In this document: in pieces, positions 33,575 through 47,801 of the stretch
How positions within the stretch are numbered: position 1 is the stretch's first letter
Layout: every line of letters begins with the position of its first letter
DNA from: CTSoil-043 sp963821235
GTDB taxonomy: Bacteria > Chloroflexota > Limnocylindria > Limnocylindrales > CSP1-4
Assembly (NCBI GenBank): GCA_963821235.1
Contig: CAWGCS010000001.1
Location: forward strand, 2,629,467 to 2,693,466
Length of the DNA: 64,000 nucleotides
Direction: 5' to 3'
Notes under the pieces: generated by a model
The model's database searches: none
The model's input: only the letters and a program-made list of their open reading frames with translations
Told to the model about the DNA's origin: nothing
Made by a program: the position numbers and the translations under genes

Positions 33575-34009
33575 CTACTTCTTCTGGCCGGGCAGCTGCG
33601 CCGAGGCCTTGGCCCCGTACTTCGAGCGGCCCTGCTTGCGGTCGCGGACGCCGGCGGTGTCGAGCGTCCCCCGGATGATGTGGTACTTCACCGACGGGAG
33701 GTCCTTGACCCGGCCGCCACGGACGAGCACGACGGAGTGCTCCTGGAGGTTGTGCCCGATTCCGGGGATGTAGGCCGTGACCTCCATCTGGTTCGACAGC
33801 CGGACGCGCGCGATCTTGCGCAGCGCCGAGTTCGGCTTCTTCGGCGTCATCGTGCGCACCTGCAGGCAGACGCCGCGCTTCTGGGGGGCGCCCGGAATCG
33901 GGGTCTGGCGCTGGTCGAGGCTGTTCCAGATCTTGCGCATCGCCGGGGCCTTGACCTTCTCGATCTTCGGCTTCCGGCCGTGGCGCACGAGCTGGCTGAT
34001 CGTCGGCAC
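33575..34009 (-). CDS. rpsL: 30S ribosomal protein S12
   Basis: S12 (144 residues) has PQKRGVCLQVRTMTPKKPNSALRKIARVRL and GHNLQEHSVVLVRGGRVKDLP; both lysines that change in streptomycin resistance (E. coli K42 and K87 equivalents) are lysine, so predicted streptomycin-sensitive type. Compared with E. coli it carries ~14 extra residues before PQKRGVC (MRKIWNSLDQRQTPIPG), an insertion also known from Gram-positive S12. First gene of the str block, ~130 bases after a good promoter. Confidence 0.98.
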   Translation of the reverse strand: MPTISQLVRHGRKPKIEKVKAPAMRKIWNSLDQRQTPIPGAPQKRGVCLQVRTMTPKKPNSALRKIARVRLSNQMEVTAYIPGIGHNLQEHSVVLVRGGRVKDLPSVKYHIIRGTLDTAGVRDRKQGRSKYGAKASAQLPGQKK

Positions 34010-34140
34010 GGAGACGCTGTCCCTTTCTCGTCGCTTCGGTGTCGGCCTCGGTCGCCCGCGGGCGGCTCCGCCGATGAGCCCGGCGCCGAGGCGCGGGGCG
34101 CACGCACCGACGACCTGCCGGTCGCGGCACGCAAGGGGGG

Positions 34141-34170
34141 AGTGTACCAGCGGGCCTCGAAGGGTGTCAA
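34141..34170 (-). promoter_or_regulatory. Promoter for the rpsL (str) block
   Basis: TTGACA (34170-34165) and TACACT (34146-34141) with an 18-base spacer on the minus strand, 131 bases before rpsL, inside the 185-base gap after rpoC. The rest of the gap is a GC-rich leader with no structure I can name. It shares the perfect -35 and the GGTACACT -10 context with the rpoB promoter. Confidence 0.75.
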
Positions 34171-34194
34171 AGCCTTCCGGGGCCCGCCGGGTGG

Positions 34195-38715
<4,521 letters not shown>

Positions 38716-38725
38716 CGTTCTCCTC

Positions 38726-38753
38726 CGCGCCGCCGCGGGCCCTCGGCGGCGCG
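38726..38753 (-). promoter_or_regulatory. Perfect GC hairpin just before the rpoC ribosome-binding site
   Basis: A 10-base-pair perfect stem (CGCGCCGCCG paired with CGGCGGCGCG) with an 8-base loop ends one base before GAGGAG of rpoC (ATG 38715). No U-run follows, so it is not a standard terminator; it could protect or modulate the rpoC message. The rest of the 105-base rpoB-rpoC gap is featureless. Confidence 0.55.
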
Positions 38754-38820
38754 ATTCGGACCGGGTGCGAGCGGAGCCGGGCCGGCCGAGCGACGGCTCC
38801 GCGTGATGGTTACGGGGTGA

Positions 38821-42312
<3,492 letters not shown>

Positions 42313-42371
42313 GAACCGCTCCTTGGCGGAGGAGGGAAGGAAGAGGGAGGGCCGCGCTCACGGAATTGGAA

Positions 42372-42399
42372 AGTGTACCGCGAATCTCCCGGCTGTCAA
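42372..42399 (-). promoter_or_regulatory. Promoter for rpoBC
   Basis: TTGACA (42399-42394) and TACACT (42377-42372) with a 16-base spacer on the minus strand, 60 bases before the rpoB ATG. It lies in the 195-base rplL-rpoB gap together with a strong hairpin, so rpoBC can be transcribed both from here and by read-through from the rplJL side. Confidence 0.7.
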
Positions 42400-42457
42400 A
42401 CGTGCCGATGGCCGGGTCGGTGATGAGGGTCACCGCCCGGCGTCGGGGCCGCGGGAT

Positions 42458-42485
42458 CGGTCGGGCGCCGGAGGGCGCCCGACCG
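42458..42485 (-). terminator. 12-bp hairpin between rplL and rpoB (attenuator-like)
   Basis: A perfect 12-base-pair stem (CGGTCGGGCGCC with its complement) closed by a four-base loop sits 22 bases after the rplL stop. There is no U-run after it on the minus strand, so it may act as a partial terminator or RNase processing site, in the place where E. coli has its rplL-rpoB attenuator. Confidence 0.55.
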
Positions 42486-42507
42486 CGGCGACGGATCGTG
42501 CCGATCG

Positions 42508-42897
42508 CTACTTGATCTCGACCTTGGCGCCCTGCTCCTCGAGGGCGGCCTTGATCTTCTCGGCCTCGTCCCGGGCGATCCCCTCCTTGACCGGCTTGGG
42601 GAACGCATCGACGAGGTCCTTGGCCTCCTTGAGGCCGAGCCCGGTCAGCTCGCGGACGACCTTGATGACCGGGATCTTGTTGGGGCCGATCTCGGCGAGG
42701 ACGGCCGAGAACTCGGTCTGCTCCTCGGCGGCCTCGGCGACCGGGGCGGCGCCGGCCGCCGGGGCGGCGGCGACGGCGACCGGGGCGGCGGCCGTGACGC
42801 CGAACTTCTCCTCGAACTTCTTCACGAACTCGCTGACCTCGACGAGGGTCATCGAGCCGATCGCGTCGAGGATCTGGTCCTGGGTGAGGGTGGCCAT
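42508..42897 (-). CDS. rplL: 50S ribosomal protein L7/L12
   Basis: L7/L12 (129 residues) has the N-terminal dimerisation helices (LTQDQILDAIGSMTLVEVSEFVKKFEEKFGV), an Ala-rich hinge (AAPVAVAAAPAAGAAPVAEAAEE) and the factor-binding C-terminal domain (GPNKIPVIKVVRELTGLGLKEAKDLVDAFPKPVKEGI). ATG 42897. It forms the stalk with L10, encoded just upstream. Confidence 0.98.
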   Translation of the reverse strand: MATLTQDQILDAIGSMTLVEVSEFVKKFEEKFGVTAAAPVAVAAAPAAGAAPVAEAAEEQTEFSAVLAEIGPNKIPVIKVVRELTGLGLKEAKDLVDAFPKPVKEGIARDEAEKIKAALEEQGAKVEIK

Positions 42898-42958
42898 CGG
42901 GTGAAGCTCCTTGGAAGGGCCCGCCGTGGGCGGGCGACGGATCGGGCGGCGGGACGCG

Positions 42959-43486
42959 CTAGGCGCTGGTCTGGGCCTTCTGGTCCTGGAACTGGGCCAG
43001 CAGGGAGCCCAGGTTGCGGAGGTTCGCGGCGAGGAGACCGGCGACCTGCGTGGCGGGCGCGCTGAACGCCCCGGCCAGCTGGGCGAGGAGGACCTCGCGG
43101 GTTGGCAGCGTTGCCAGCCGCTGGACGCCGTCCCCGTCGAAGGTCTTGCCGCCGACCACGGCGCCGGTGACCTTGACGAGCTTGTAGGGCCGGACCGCAT
43201 CGAGGACCGTCTTGGCGACGAGCGTCTCGTCGCCGGTCCCGAAGGCGATGGCCGAGGGGCCGCGGAGCAGCGGGGCGACCCCGCCGTTGCCCTCCTGCTC
43301 GGCCGCGATCCGCATCAGGCGGTTCTTGACGACCCGGTAGGTGACGTTGTTCTTCCGCAGCGCGCGCCGGATCTCCCCGATCTCGCGAACCGTGAGGCCG
43401 CGGTACTCGGTGGTGATCAGCGTGGTGCTGGCGGCGAGGTCCTCGCGGAGCTCGGCGACGGTCGCGCGCTTCGCCTCGGTCGGCAT
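42959..43486 (-). CDS. rplJ: 50S ribosomal protein L10
   Basis: L10 (175 residues): LREDLAASTTLITTEYRGLTVREIGEIRRALRKNNVTYRVVKNRLMRIA, GPSAIAFG and the C-terminal L12-binding helix (QVAGLLAANLRNLGSLLAQFQDQ). It autoregulates rplJL through the leader in E. coli and B. subtilis. Here a 373-base leader-size gap precedes it. Confidence 0.97.
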   Translation of the reverse strand: MPTEAKRATVAELREDLAASTTLITTEYRGLTVREIGEIRRALRKNNVTYRVVKNRLMRIAAEQEGNGGVAPLLRGPSAIAFGTGDETLVAKTVLDAVRPYKLVKVTGAVVGGKTFDGDGVQRLATLPTREVLLAQLAGAFSAPATQVAGLLAANLRNLGSLLAQFQDQKAQTSA

Positions 43487-43859
43487 GCAACCCTCTCGTG
43501 TCGCGCGCGTCCGGCGCGCCGCGGTGGACCCGCCGGGCGGGGTCCCTGCCAGACGGTTGCGTCCTTCGCGTCGTCGCAGGGTCCGCGCGGAGCCGCCCCG
43601 GGGGAGGGCGATCGCTGGTGGTCCTGCCTCGGCGTGCCCGTCGGCGTCCCCGGGTCCGCTCCCGCGGGCGCCGGTCCGGTCCGACGGATCAAGCCCCGGC
43701 CGTCCCTCCGGGCCCGTCCTGGGCGCCGGCGACGCGGCCCGCGGGCGCAGGCTGTCTGCGGCGGTCCGTCTTTCGATCTGGTGCGGCGCGCCGGTCGGCG
43801 GCCGCGCTGCGGGATGGTACCGGATCGTCGCTCGATGCGTCGCGCGACGGGCCGGCGGG
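43487..43859 (-). promoter_or_regulatory. Long rplJ leader (possible L10 autoregulatory leader)
   Basis: This 373-base stretch between rplA and rplJ has no gene. It is very GC-rich with several possible stems (for example GGACCC with GGGTCC near 43530-43550), and a GGTACCAT at 43821-43814 that could be an extended -10 box, though without a good -35. Position and size fit an L10 leader; I could not align it to the known consensus by eye. Confidence 0.4.
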
Positions 43860-44567
43860 TCAGGCGTTGGCGGTGGCGAGCAGGGCCGGGAGGTCCACCC
43901 GGACGCCGGGGCCCATCGTGCTGGCGATCGTCATGCCCTTGAGGTAGGTGCCCTTGGCGCCGGACGGCTTGGCCCGGTTCACGGCGTCGAGCAGCACCGC
44001 CAGGTTGGCGACGAGCGCGTCGTCCTCGAAGCTGGCCTTGCCGACGGAGACGTGGATGATCGCGCCCTTGTCGACCTTGTACTCGACGCGGCCGGCCTTG
44101 ACCTCGCCGATGGCCCGCTCGACGTCGAAGGTGACGGTGCCGGCCTTGGGGTTCGGCATGAGGCCGCGGCGGCCGAGGATCCGGCCGAGCTTGCCCACCA
44201 TGCCCATCATGTCCGGCGTCGCGACGGCCACGTCGAAGTCGAGCCAGCCGCCCTCGATCTTCTTCACCAGGTCCTCGCCGCCGACCTCGTCGGCGCCGGC
44301 GCGGAGGGCCTCCTGGGCCTTCTCGCCCTGGGCGAAGACCACGACGCGGACGACCTTGCCCGTCCCGTGCGGGAGGACGATCGTGCCGCGGACCATCTGG
44401 TCGGCGTGGCGGGGGTCGACGCCGAGGCGGATGTGAGCCTCGATGGAGGGGTCGAAGCTGACGACCGAGGTCTGCTTCACGAGGGCGACCGCCTCGGCCG
44501 GGGCGTACGCCCTGGTCCGCTCGACGAGCTTGGCGGCCTCTCGGTACTTCTTGCCGTGCTGAGCCAT
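43860..44567 (-). CDS. rplA: 50S ribosomal protein L1
   Basis: L1 (235 residues): KKYREAAKLVERTRAYAPAEAVALVKQTSVVSFDPSIEAHIRLGVDPRHADQMVRGTIVLPHGTGK in blocks, LGRILGRRGLMPNPKAGTV and the TYLKGMTIASTMGPGVRVD end. It binds 23S rRNA at the L1 stalk and its own mRNA in many bacteria. 89 GC-rich bases separate it from rplK. Confidence 0.98.
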   Translation of the reverse strand: MAQHGKKYREAAKLVERTRAYAPAEAVALVKQTSVVSFDPSIEAHIRLGVDPRHADQMVRGTIVLPHGTGKVVRVVVFAQGEKAQEALRAGADEVGGEDLVKKIEGGWLDFDVAVATPDMMGMVGKLGRILGRRGLMPNPKAGTVTFDVERAIGEVKAGRVEYKVDKGAIIHVSVGKASFEDDALVANLAVLLDAVNRAKPSGAKGTYLKGMTIASTMGPGVRVDLPALLATANA

Positions 44568-44656
44568 CCTGGAACCTCGCGCTGGCGGCCGGCGTTCCGG
44601 CCTCCCCCGTCTCGTGGGGTCGCCGCCCGGCCGACGGCCGGGGAGGGAGTGGCGGG

Positions 44657-45082
44657 CTATCCGGCGACCTCGATGCCCATGCTGCGGGCCGTGCCCTCGA
44701 CCTGCCGCATGGCGGCCTCGATGTCGTTGGCGTTCAGGTCGGCCAGCTTGGCCGTGGCGATCTCGCGGAGCTGGTCACGGGTGATCGTGCCGGCCTTCTC
44801 GCGGCTCGCCGTCGCCGAGCCCTTGTCGATGCCGGCGGCCTTGCGGAGGAGGTCGGCCGCGGGCGGCGTCTTGAGAATGAAGGTGAACGAGCGATCCTCG
44901 AAGACCGTGATCTGGGCGGGGATGATCTGCCCGGCCTTGTCGGCGGTCTTCTCGTTGTAGCTCTTGGTGAACTCGACGATGTTGATGCCGTGCGGGCCGA
45001 GGGCCGTGCCGACGGGCGGCGCCGGGGTGGCCTTGCCGGCCGGCAGCTGGAGGGTGAGGACGATTCGGATCTTCTTCGCCAC
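44657..45082 (-). CDS. rplK: 50S ribosomal protein L11
   Basis: L11 (141 residues): MAKKIRIVLTLQLPAGKATPAPPVGTALGPHGINIVEFTKSYNEKT with the proline-rich thiostrepton-site helix intact, then FEDRSFTFILKTPPAADLLRKAAGI and GTITRDQLREIATAKLADLNANDIEAAMRQVEGTARSMGIEV. 21 bases after nusG. Confidence 0.98.
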   Translation of the reverse strand: MAKKIRIVLTLQLPAGKATPAPPVGTALGPHGINIVEFTKSYNEKTADKAGQIIPAQITVFEDRSFTFILKTPPAADLLRKAAGIDKGSATASREKAGTITRDQLREIATAKLADLNANDIEAAMRQVEGTARSMGIEVAG

Positions 45083-45103
45083 GGTGGGACGGGTTCCTTT
45101 CGA

Positions 45104-45667
45104 TCAGAGCTTCTCGACCTGCAGGAGGTCGAGCTCGACGGGCGTCTCGCGGCCGAAGATGCTCACGAGGACCTTGACCTTGTTGCGCTCGGGGTCCAGC
45201 TCGTCCACCGTGCCGACGAACTCGGCGAACGGCCCGTCCGTGACCCGGACGCTCTGGCCCTTCGTGAACGCCACGCGGAACTTCGGCGTCTCCACGCCCA
45301 TCTGGCGGAGGATCGCCTTGACCTCGTGCTCCTCGAGCGGGATCGGCTCGCTCCGCGCGCCCGGCAGGTTGCCGGTTCCCACGAAGCTCGTCACGCCAGG
45401 GGTGTTGCGGACGACGTACCACGACTCCGGGTCGTAGATCATCTCGACGAGGACGTAGCCGGGGAACACCTTCTTCTGGACGGTGTGCCGCTGGCCCTGC
45501 TTGATCTCGATCTCGTCCTCCATCGGGACGAGGACCTGGAAGATCTTGTCCTCCATGCCCATCGACTCGATGCGGTGCTCGAGGTTCGTCTTGACCTTGT
45601 TCTCGTAGCCGGAGTACGTGTGGATCACGTACCAGCGCTTCTCCGGCGCGCGAACGCTCTCGGTCAC
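45104..45667 (-). CDS. nusG: Transcription termination/antitermination protein NusG
   Basis: NusG (187 residues) has the NGN domain (KRWYVIHTYSGYENKVKTNLEHRIESM, KKVFPGYVLVEMIYDPESWYVVRNTPGVTSFVG) and the C-terminal KOW (FTKGQSVRVTDGPFAEFVGTVDELDPERNKVKVLVSIFGRETPVELD). It couples RNA polymerase to Rho or the ribosome. Nine bases after secE. Confidence 0.98.
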   Translation of the reverse strand: MTESVRAPEKRWYVIHTYSGYENKVKTNLEHRIESMGMEDKIFQVLVPMEDEIEIKQGQRHTVQKKVFPGYVLVEMIYDPESWYVVRNTPGVTSFVGTGNLPGARSEPIPLEEHEVKAILRQMGVETPKFRVAFTKGQSVRVTDGPFAEFVGTVDELDPERNKVKVLVSIFGRETPVELDLLQVEKL

Positions 45668-45676
45668 AGCCGTCTC

Positions 45677-45865
45677 CTACGCCGCCGGGGTGATGAGCCG
45701 GACGACCTCGGTGAAGACGAAGTCACAGGCGGCGATGAAGACGCCGATCGCGGCGCTCACCACGAAGACGAGCACGGTCAGATTGCGCACCTGGTCCCGG
45801 GTCGGCCAGGCGACCTTCTTGAGCTCGGACCAGGATTCCTCGATGTAGCGACGGATTCGACGCAC
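45677..45865 (-). CDS. secE: Preprotein translocase subunit SecE
   Basis: A short SecE (62 residues): the cytoplasmic amphipathic helix RRYIEESWSELKKVAWPTRDQVRN followed by one membrane span (LTVLVFVVSAAIGVFIAACDFVF). The WP motif is intact. Order secE-nusG-rplK is universal. Confidence 0.96.
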   Translation of the reverse strand: MRRIRRYIEESWSELKKVAWPTRDQVRNLTVLVFVVSAAIGVFIAACDFVFTEVVRLITPAA

Positions 45866-45902
45866 GGTTCGGCTGTTGCTCTCTAGCTACGACGGGAGGG
45901 AG

Positions 45903-45978
45903 TGGCAGGGGCGATAGGACTCGAACCTACAACCGCCGGTTTTGGAGACCGGTGCTCTGCCAATTGAGCTACGCCCCT
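45903..45978 (-). tRNA. trnW: tRNA-Trp (CCA anticodon)
   Basis: 76 nt with encoded CCA. Acceptor AGGGGCG/CGCCCCT, D-stem GCTC/GAGC, anticodon stem CCGGT/ACCGG with loop CTCCAAA (anticodon CCA), T-loop TTCGAAT, discriminator G. Located between rpmG and secE, as in many bacteria. Confidence 0.97.
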
Positions 45979-45988
45979 GTGTTGTCTC

Positions 45989-46156
45989 CTACTTGGCCTC
46001 CCGGTGCAACGTATGACGTCGCTCGCGCGGGCAGTACTTGCGAAGCTCGATCCGGTTGGGGTCGTTCTTCTTGTTCTTCCGCGTGGTATACGTCCTCGAC
46101 TTGCACTCGGTGCAGGCGAGCTGGACGATCGGGCGATTCTCTGCTGCTCTTGCCAT
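45989..46156 (-). CDS. rpmG: 50S ribosomal protein L33
   Basis: ATG 46156 gives MARAAENRPIVQLACTECKSRTYTTRKNKKNDPNRIELRKYC in blocks, 55 residues in all. Three of four ribbon cysteines remain (CTEC, YC) while the fourth position is Glu (CPRERRHTLH), so zinc binding may be lost. The frame open further upstream comes from the tuf repeat and is not part of L33. Confidence 0.95.
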   Translation of the reverse strand: MARAAENRPIVQLACTECKSRTYTTRKNKKNDPNRIELRKYCPRERRHTLHREAK

Positions 46157-47359
46157 CTCGTCCCTACTCGGTGATGGCCACGATGGCCCCGGCGCCGACG
46201 GTCCGGCCACCCTCGCGGATGGCGAAGCGCTGGCCGACCTCGAGGGCGATCGGGGTGATGAGCTCGACGGTCATGTCGACGTTGTCGCCGGGCATGATCA
46301 TCTCGGCGCCCTCGGGCAGGCCGATGGCCCCCGTCACGTCGGTCGTGCGGAGGTAGAACTGGGGCCGGTAGCCGTTGTAGAAGGGGGTGTGGCGGCCGCC
46401 CTCCTCCTTGGTCAGGACGTAGACGCGGGCGGTGAAGCGGGTGTGGGGCTTGACCGAGCCCACCTTGGCCAGGACCTGGCCGCGCTCGATGTCGTCGCGC
46501 TCGATGCCCCGCAGGAGGCAGCCCACGTTGTCGCCGGCGCGGCCCTCGTCGAGGAGCTTCTTGAACATCTCGACGCCGGTCACCACGACCTTGCGGGTGG
46601 GCCGGATGCCGACGATCTCGACCTCGTCGCCGACCTTGACGATGCCGCGCTCGATGCGGCCGGTGGCGACGGTGCCCCGGCCCTTGATCCCGAAGACGTC
46701 CTCGACGGGCATGAGGAAGGGCTTGTCGACGGGCCGCTCGGGGGTCGGGATGTAGGAGTCGACGGCGTCGAGCAGCTCCTGGATGCAGGCGTAGGCCGGG
46801 TCGTCGACCTTGTCGGAGGCCTCGAGGGCCTTCAGAGCCGAGCCGCGGATGACGGGGATGTCGTCGCCGGGGAACTGGTTCTTGGTGAGCAGCTCGCGGA
46901 CCTCGAGCTCGACGAGGTCGAGCAGCTCGGGGTCGTCGACCGCGTCGACCTTGTTGAGGAAGACGACGATGTAGGGGACCTCGACCTGGCGGGCCAGGAG
47001 GATGTGCTCCCGGGTCTGGGGCATCGGGCCGTCGGTGGCGGCCACGACGAGGATCGCCCCGTCCATCTGGGCGGCGCCGGTGATCATGTTCTTGATGTAG
47101 TCGGCGTGGCCGGGGCAGTCGACGTGCGCGTAGTGGCGCGCGTCGGTCTGGTACTCGACGTGGGCGATCGCGATCGTGATCCCGCGCTCGCGCTCCTCGG
47201 GGGCGTTGTCGATCGAATCGAACGCGCGGTACTCGGAGCCGCCCTTGAGGGCGAGGTACTTCGTGATCGCCGCGGTCAGCGACGTCTTCCCGTGGTCGAT
47301 GTGACCGATGGTGCCGATGTTGACGTGCGGCTTCGTCCGCTCGAACTTCTTCTTCGCCA
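46150..47359 (-). repeat. tuf direct repeat, copy 2 (about 1.2 kb)
   Basis: The second copy of the repeat at 29723-30932, same orientation, 16.4 kb apart. Identity ends abruptly at the start codon (ATG in copy 1, GTG in copy 2) and about 14 bases beyond the stop, so only tuf and its 3' junction are homogenised. Confidence 0.9.
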
Positions 47360-47360
47360 C
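46164..47360 (-). CDS. tuf: Elongation factor Tu, copy 2
   Basis: 398 residues, identical to copy 1 by translation; all GTPase motifs (GHIDHGKTSL, DCPGHADY, NKVD) are present. The first base of the start codon falls outside the repeat, giving GTG at 47360 rather than ATG. It lies downstream of three tRNA genes and upstream of rpmG, the tufB-type position. No Shine-Dalgarno as strong as that of copy 1 is visible. Confidence 0.97.
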   Translation of the reverse strand: MAKKKFERTKPHVNIGTIGHIDHGKTSLTAAITKYLALKGGSEYRAFDSIDNAPEERERGITIAIAHVEYQTDARHYAHVDCPGHADYIKNMITGAAQMDGAILVVAATDGPMPQTREHILLARQVEVPYIVVFLNKVDAVDDPELLDLVELEVRELLTKNQFPGDDIPVIRGSALKALEASDKVDDPAYACIQELLDAVDSYIPTPERPVDKPFLMPVEDVFGIKGRGTVATGRIERGIVKVGDEVEIVGIRPTRKVVVTGVEMFKKLLDEGRAGDNVGCLLRGIERDDIERGQVLAKVGSVKPHTRFTARVYVLTKEEGGRHTPFYNGYRPQFYLRTTDVTGAIGLPEGAEMIMPGDNVDMTVELITPIALEVGQRFAIREGGRTVGAGAIVAITE

Positions 47361-47401
47361 GTGCGCGTCTACCTGCTACCTCTGGGGGCCGACTGGGGTA
47401 G

Positions 47402-47477
47402 TGGAGCCCAGAATGGGACTTGAACCCATGACCTCATCCTTACCAAGGATGTGCTCTGCCAGCTGAGCTATCTGGGC
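47402..47477 (-). tRNA. trnT: tRNA-Thr (GGT anticodon)
   Basis: 76 nt with encoded CCA. Acceptor GCCCAGA/TCTGGGC, D-stem GCTC/GAGC, anticodon stem CATCC/GGATG with loop TTGGTAA, T-stem ATGGG/CCCAT, discriminator T. It lies 41 bases before tuf copy 2. Confidence 0.97.
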
Positions 47478-47501
47478 CCGGAAACGGATCCTGGCTGATG
47501 G

Positions 47502-47586
47502 TGGTGGGCAGGAGAGGAATCGAACCTCTACAGTCGAAGACGGCTGATTTACAGTCAGCTGAGCTCACCACCTGCTCAACCTACCC
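47502..47586 (-). tRNA. trnY: tRNA-Tyr (GTA anticodon)
   Basis: 85 nt class II tRNA with encoded CCA. Acceptor GGGTAGG/CCTGCCC, D-stem GAGC/GCTC, anticodon loop CTGTAAA, long variable arm, T-stem AGAGG/CCTCT, discriminator A. Between the two tRNA-Thr genes. Confidence 0.96.
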
Positions 47587-47651
47587 ACGGGGGGCATCGA
47601 CCGGGCGGGCTGCGGCACCCGTGGTGCGCCCGGACGACCGCCTTGTTCAGT

Positions 47652-47727
47652 TGGAGCCGACGACGGGACTCGAACCCGGAACCGGCGGTTTACAAAACCG
47701 CTGCTCTACCAATTGAGCTACGTCGGC
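47652..47727 (-). tRNA. trnT: tRNA-Thr (TGT anticodon)
   Basis: 76 nt with encoded CCA. Acceptor GCCGACG/CGTCGGC, D-stem GCTC/GAGC, anticodon stem GCGGT/ACCGC with loop TTTGTAA, T-stem CCGGG/CCCGT with one G-T pair, discriminator T. First gene after the promoter at 47772-47801. Confidence 0.97.
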
Positions 47728-47771
47728 AGGGCGCAGGAGCACACCGCAGTCGTCTCCGAGGCGCAACGGGC

Positions 47772-47801
47772 ATCATATTCGGGCGGGCCGACGGCGGTCA
47801 A
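47772..47801 (-). promoter_or_regulatory. Strong promoter of the tRNA-tuf-rpmG-secE-nusG block
   Basis: TTGACC (47801-47796) and TATGAT (47777-47772) with an 18-base spacer on the minus strand, about 45 bases before tRNA-Thr(TGT). The -35 box overlaps the rlmB stop codon. It is one of the closest matches to the sigma-70 consensus in the window. Confidence 0.75.
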
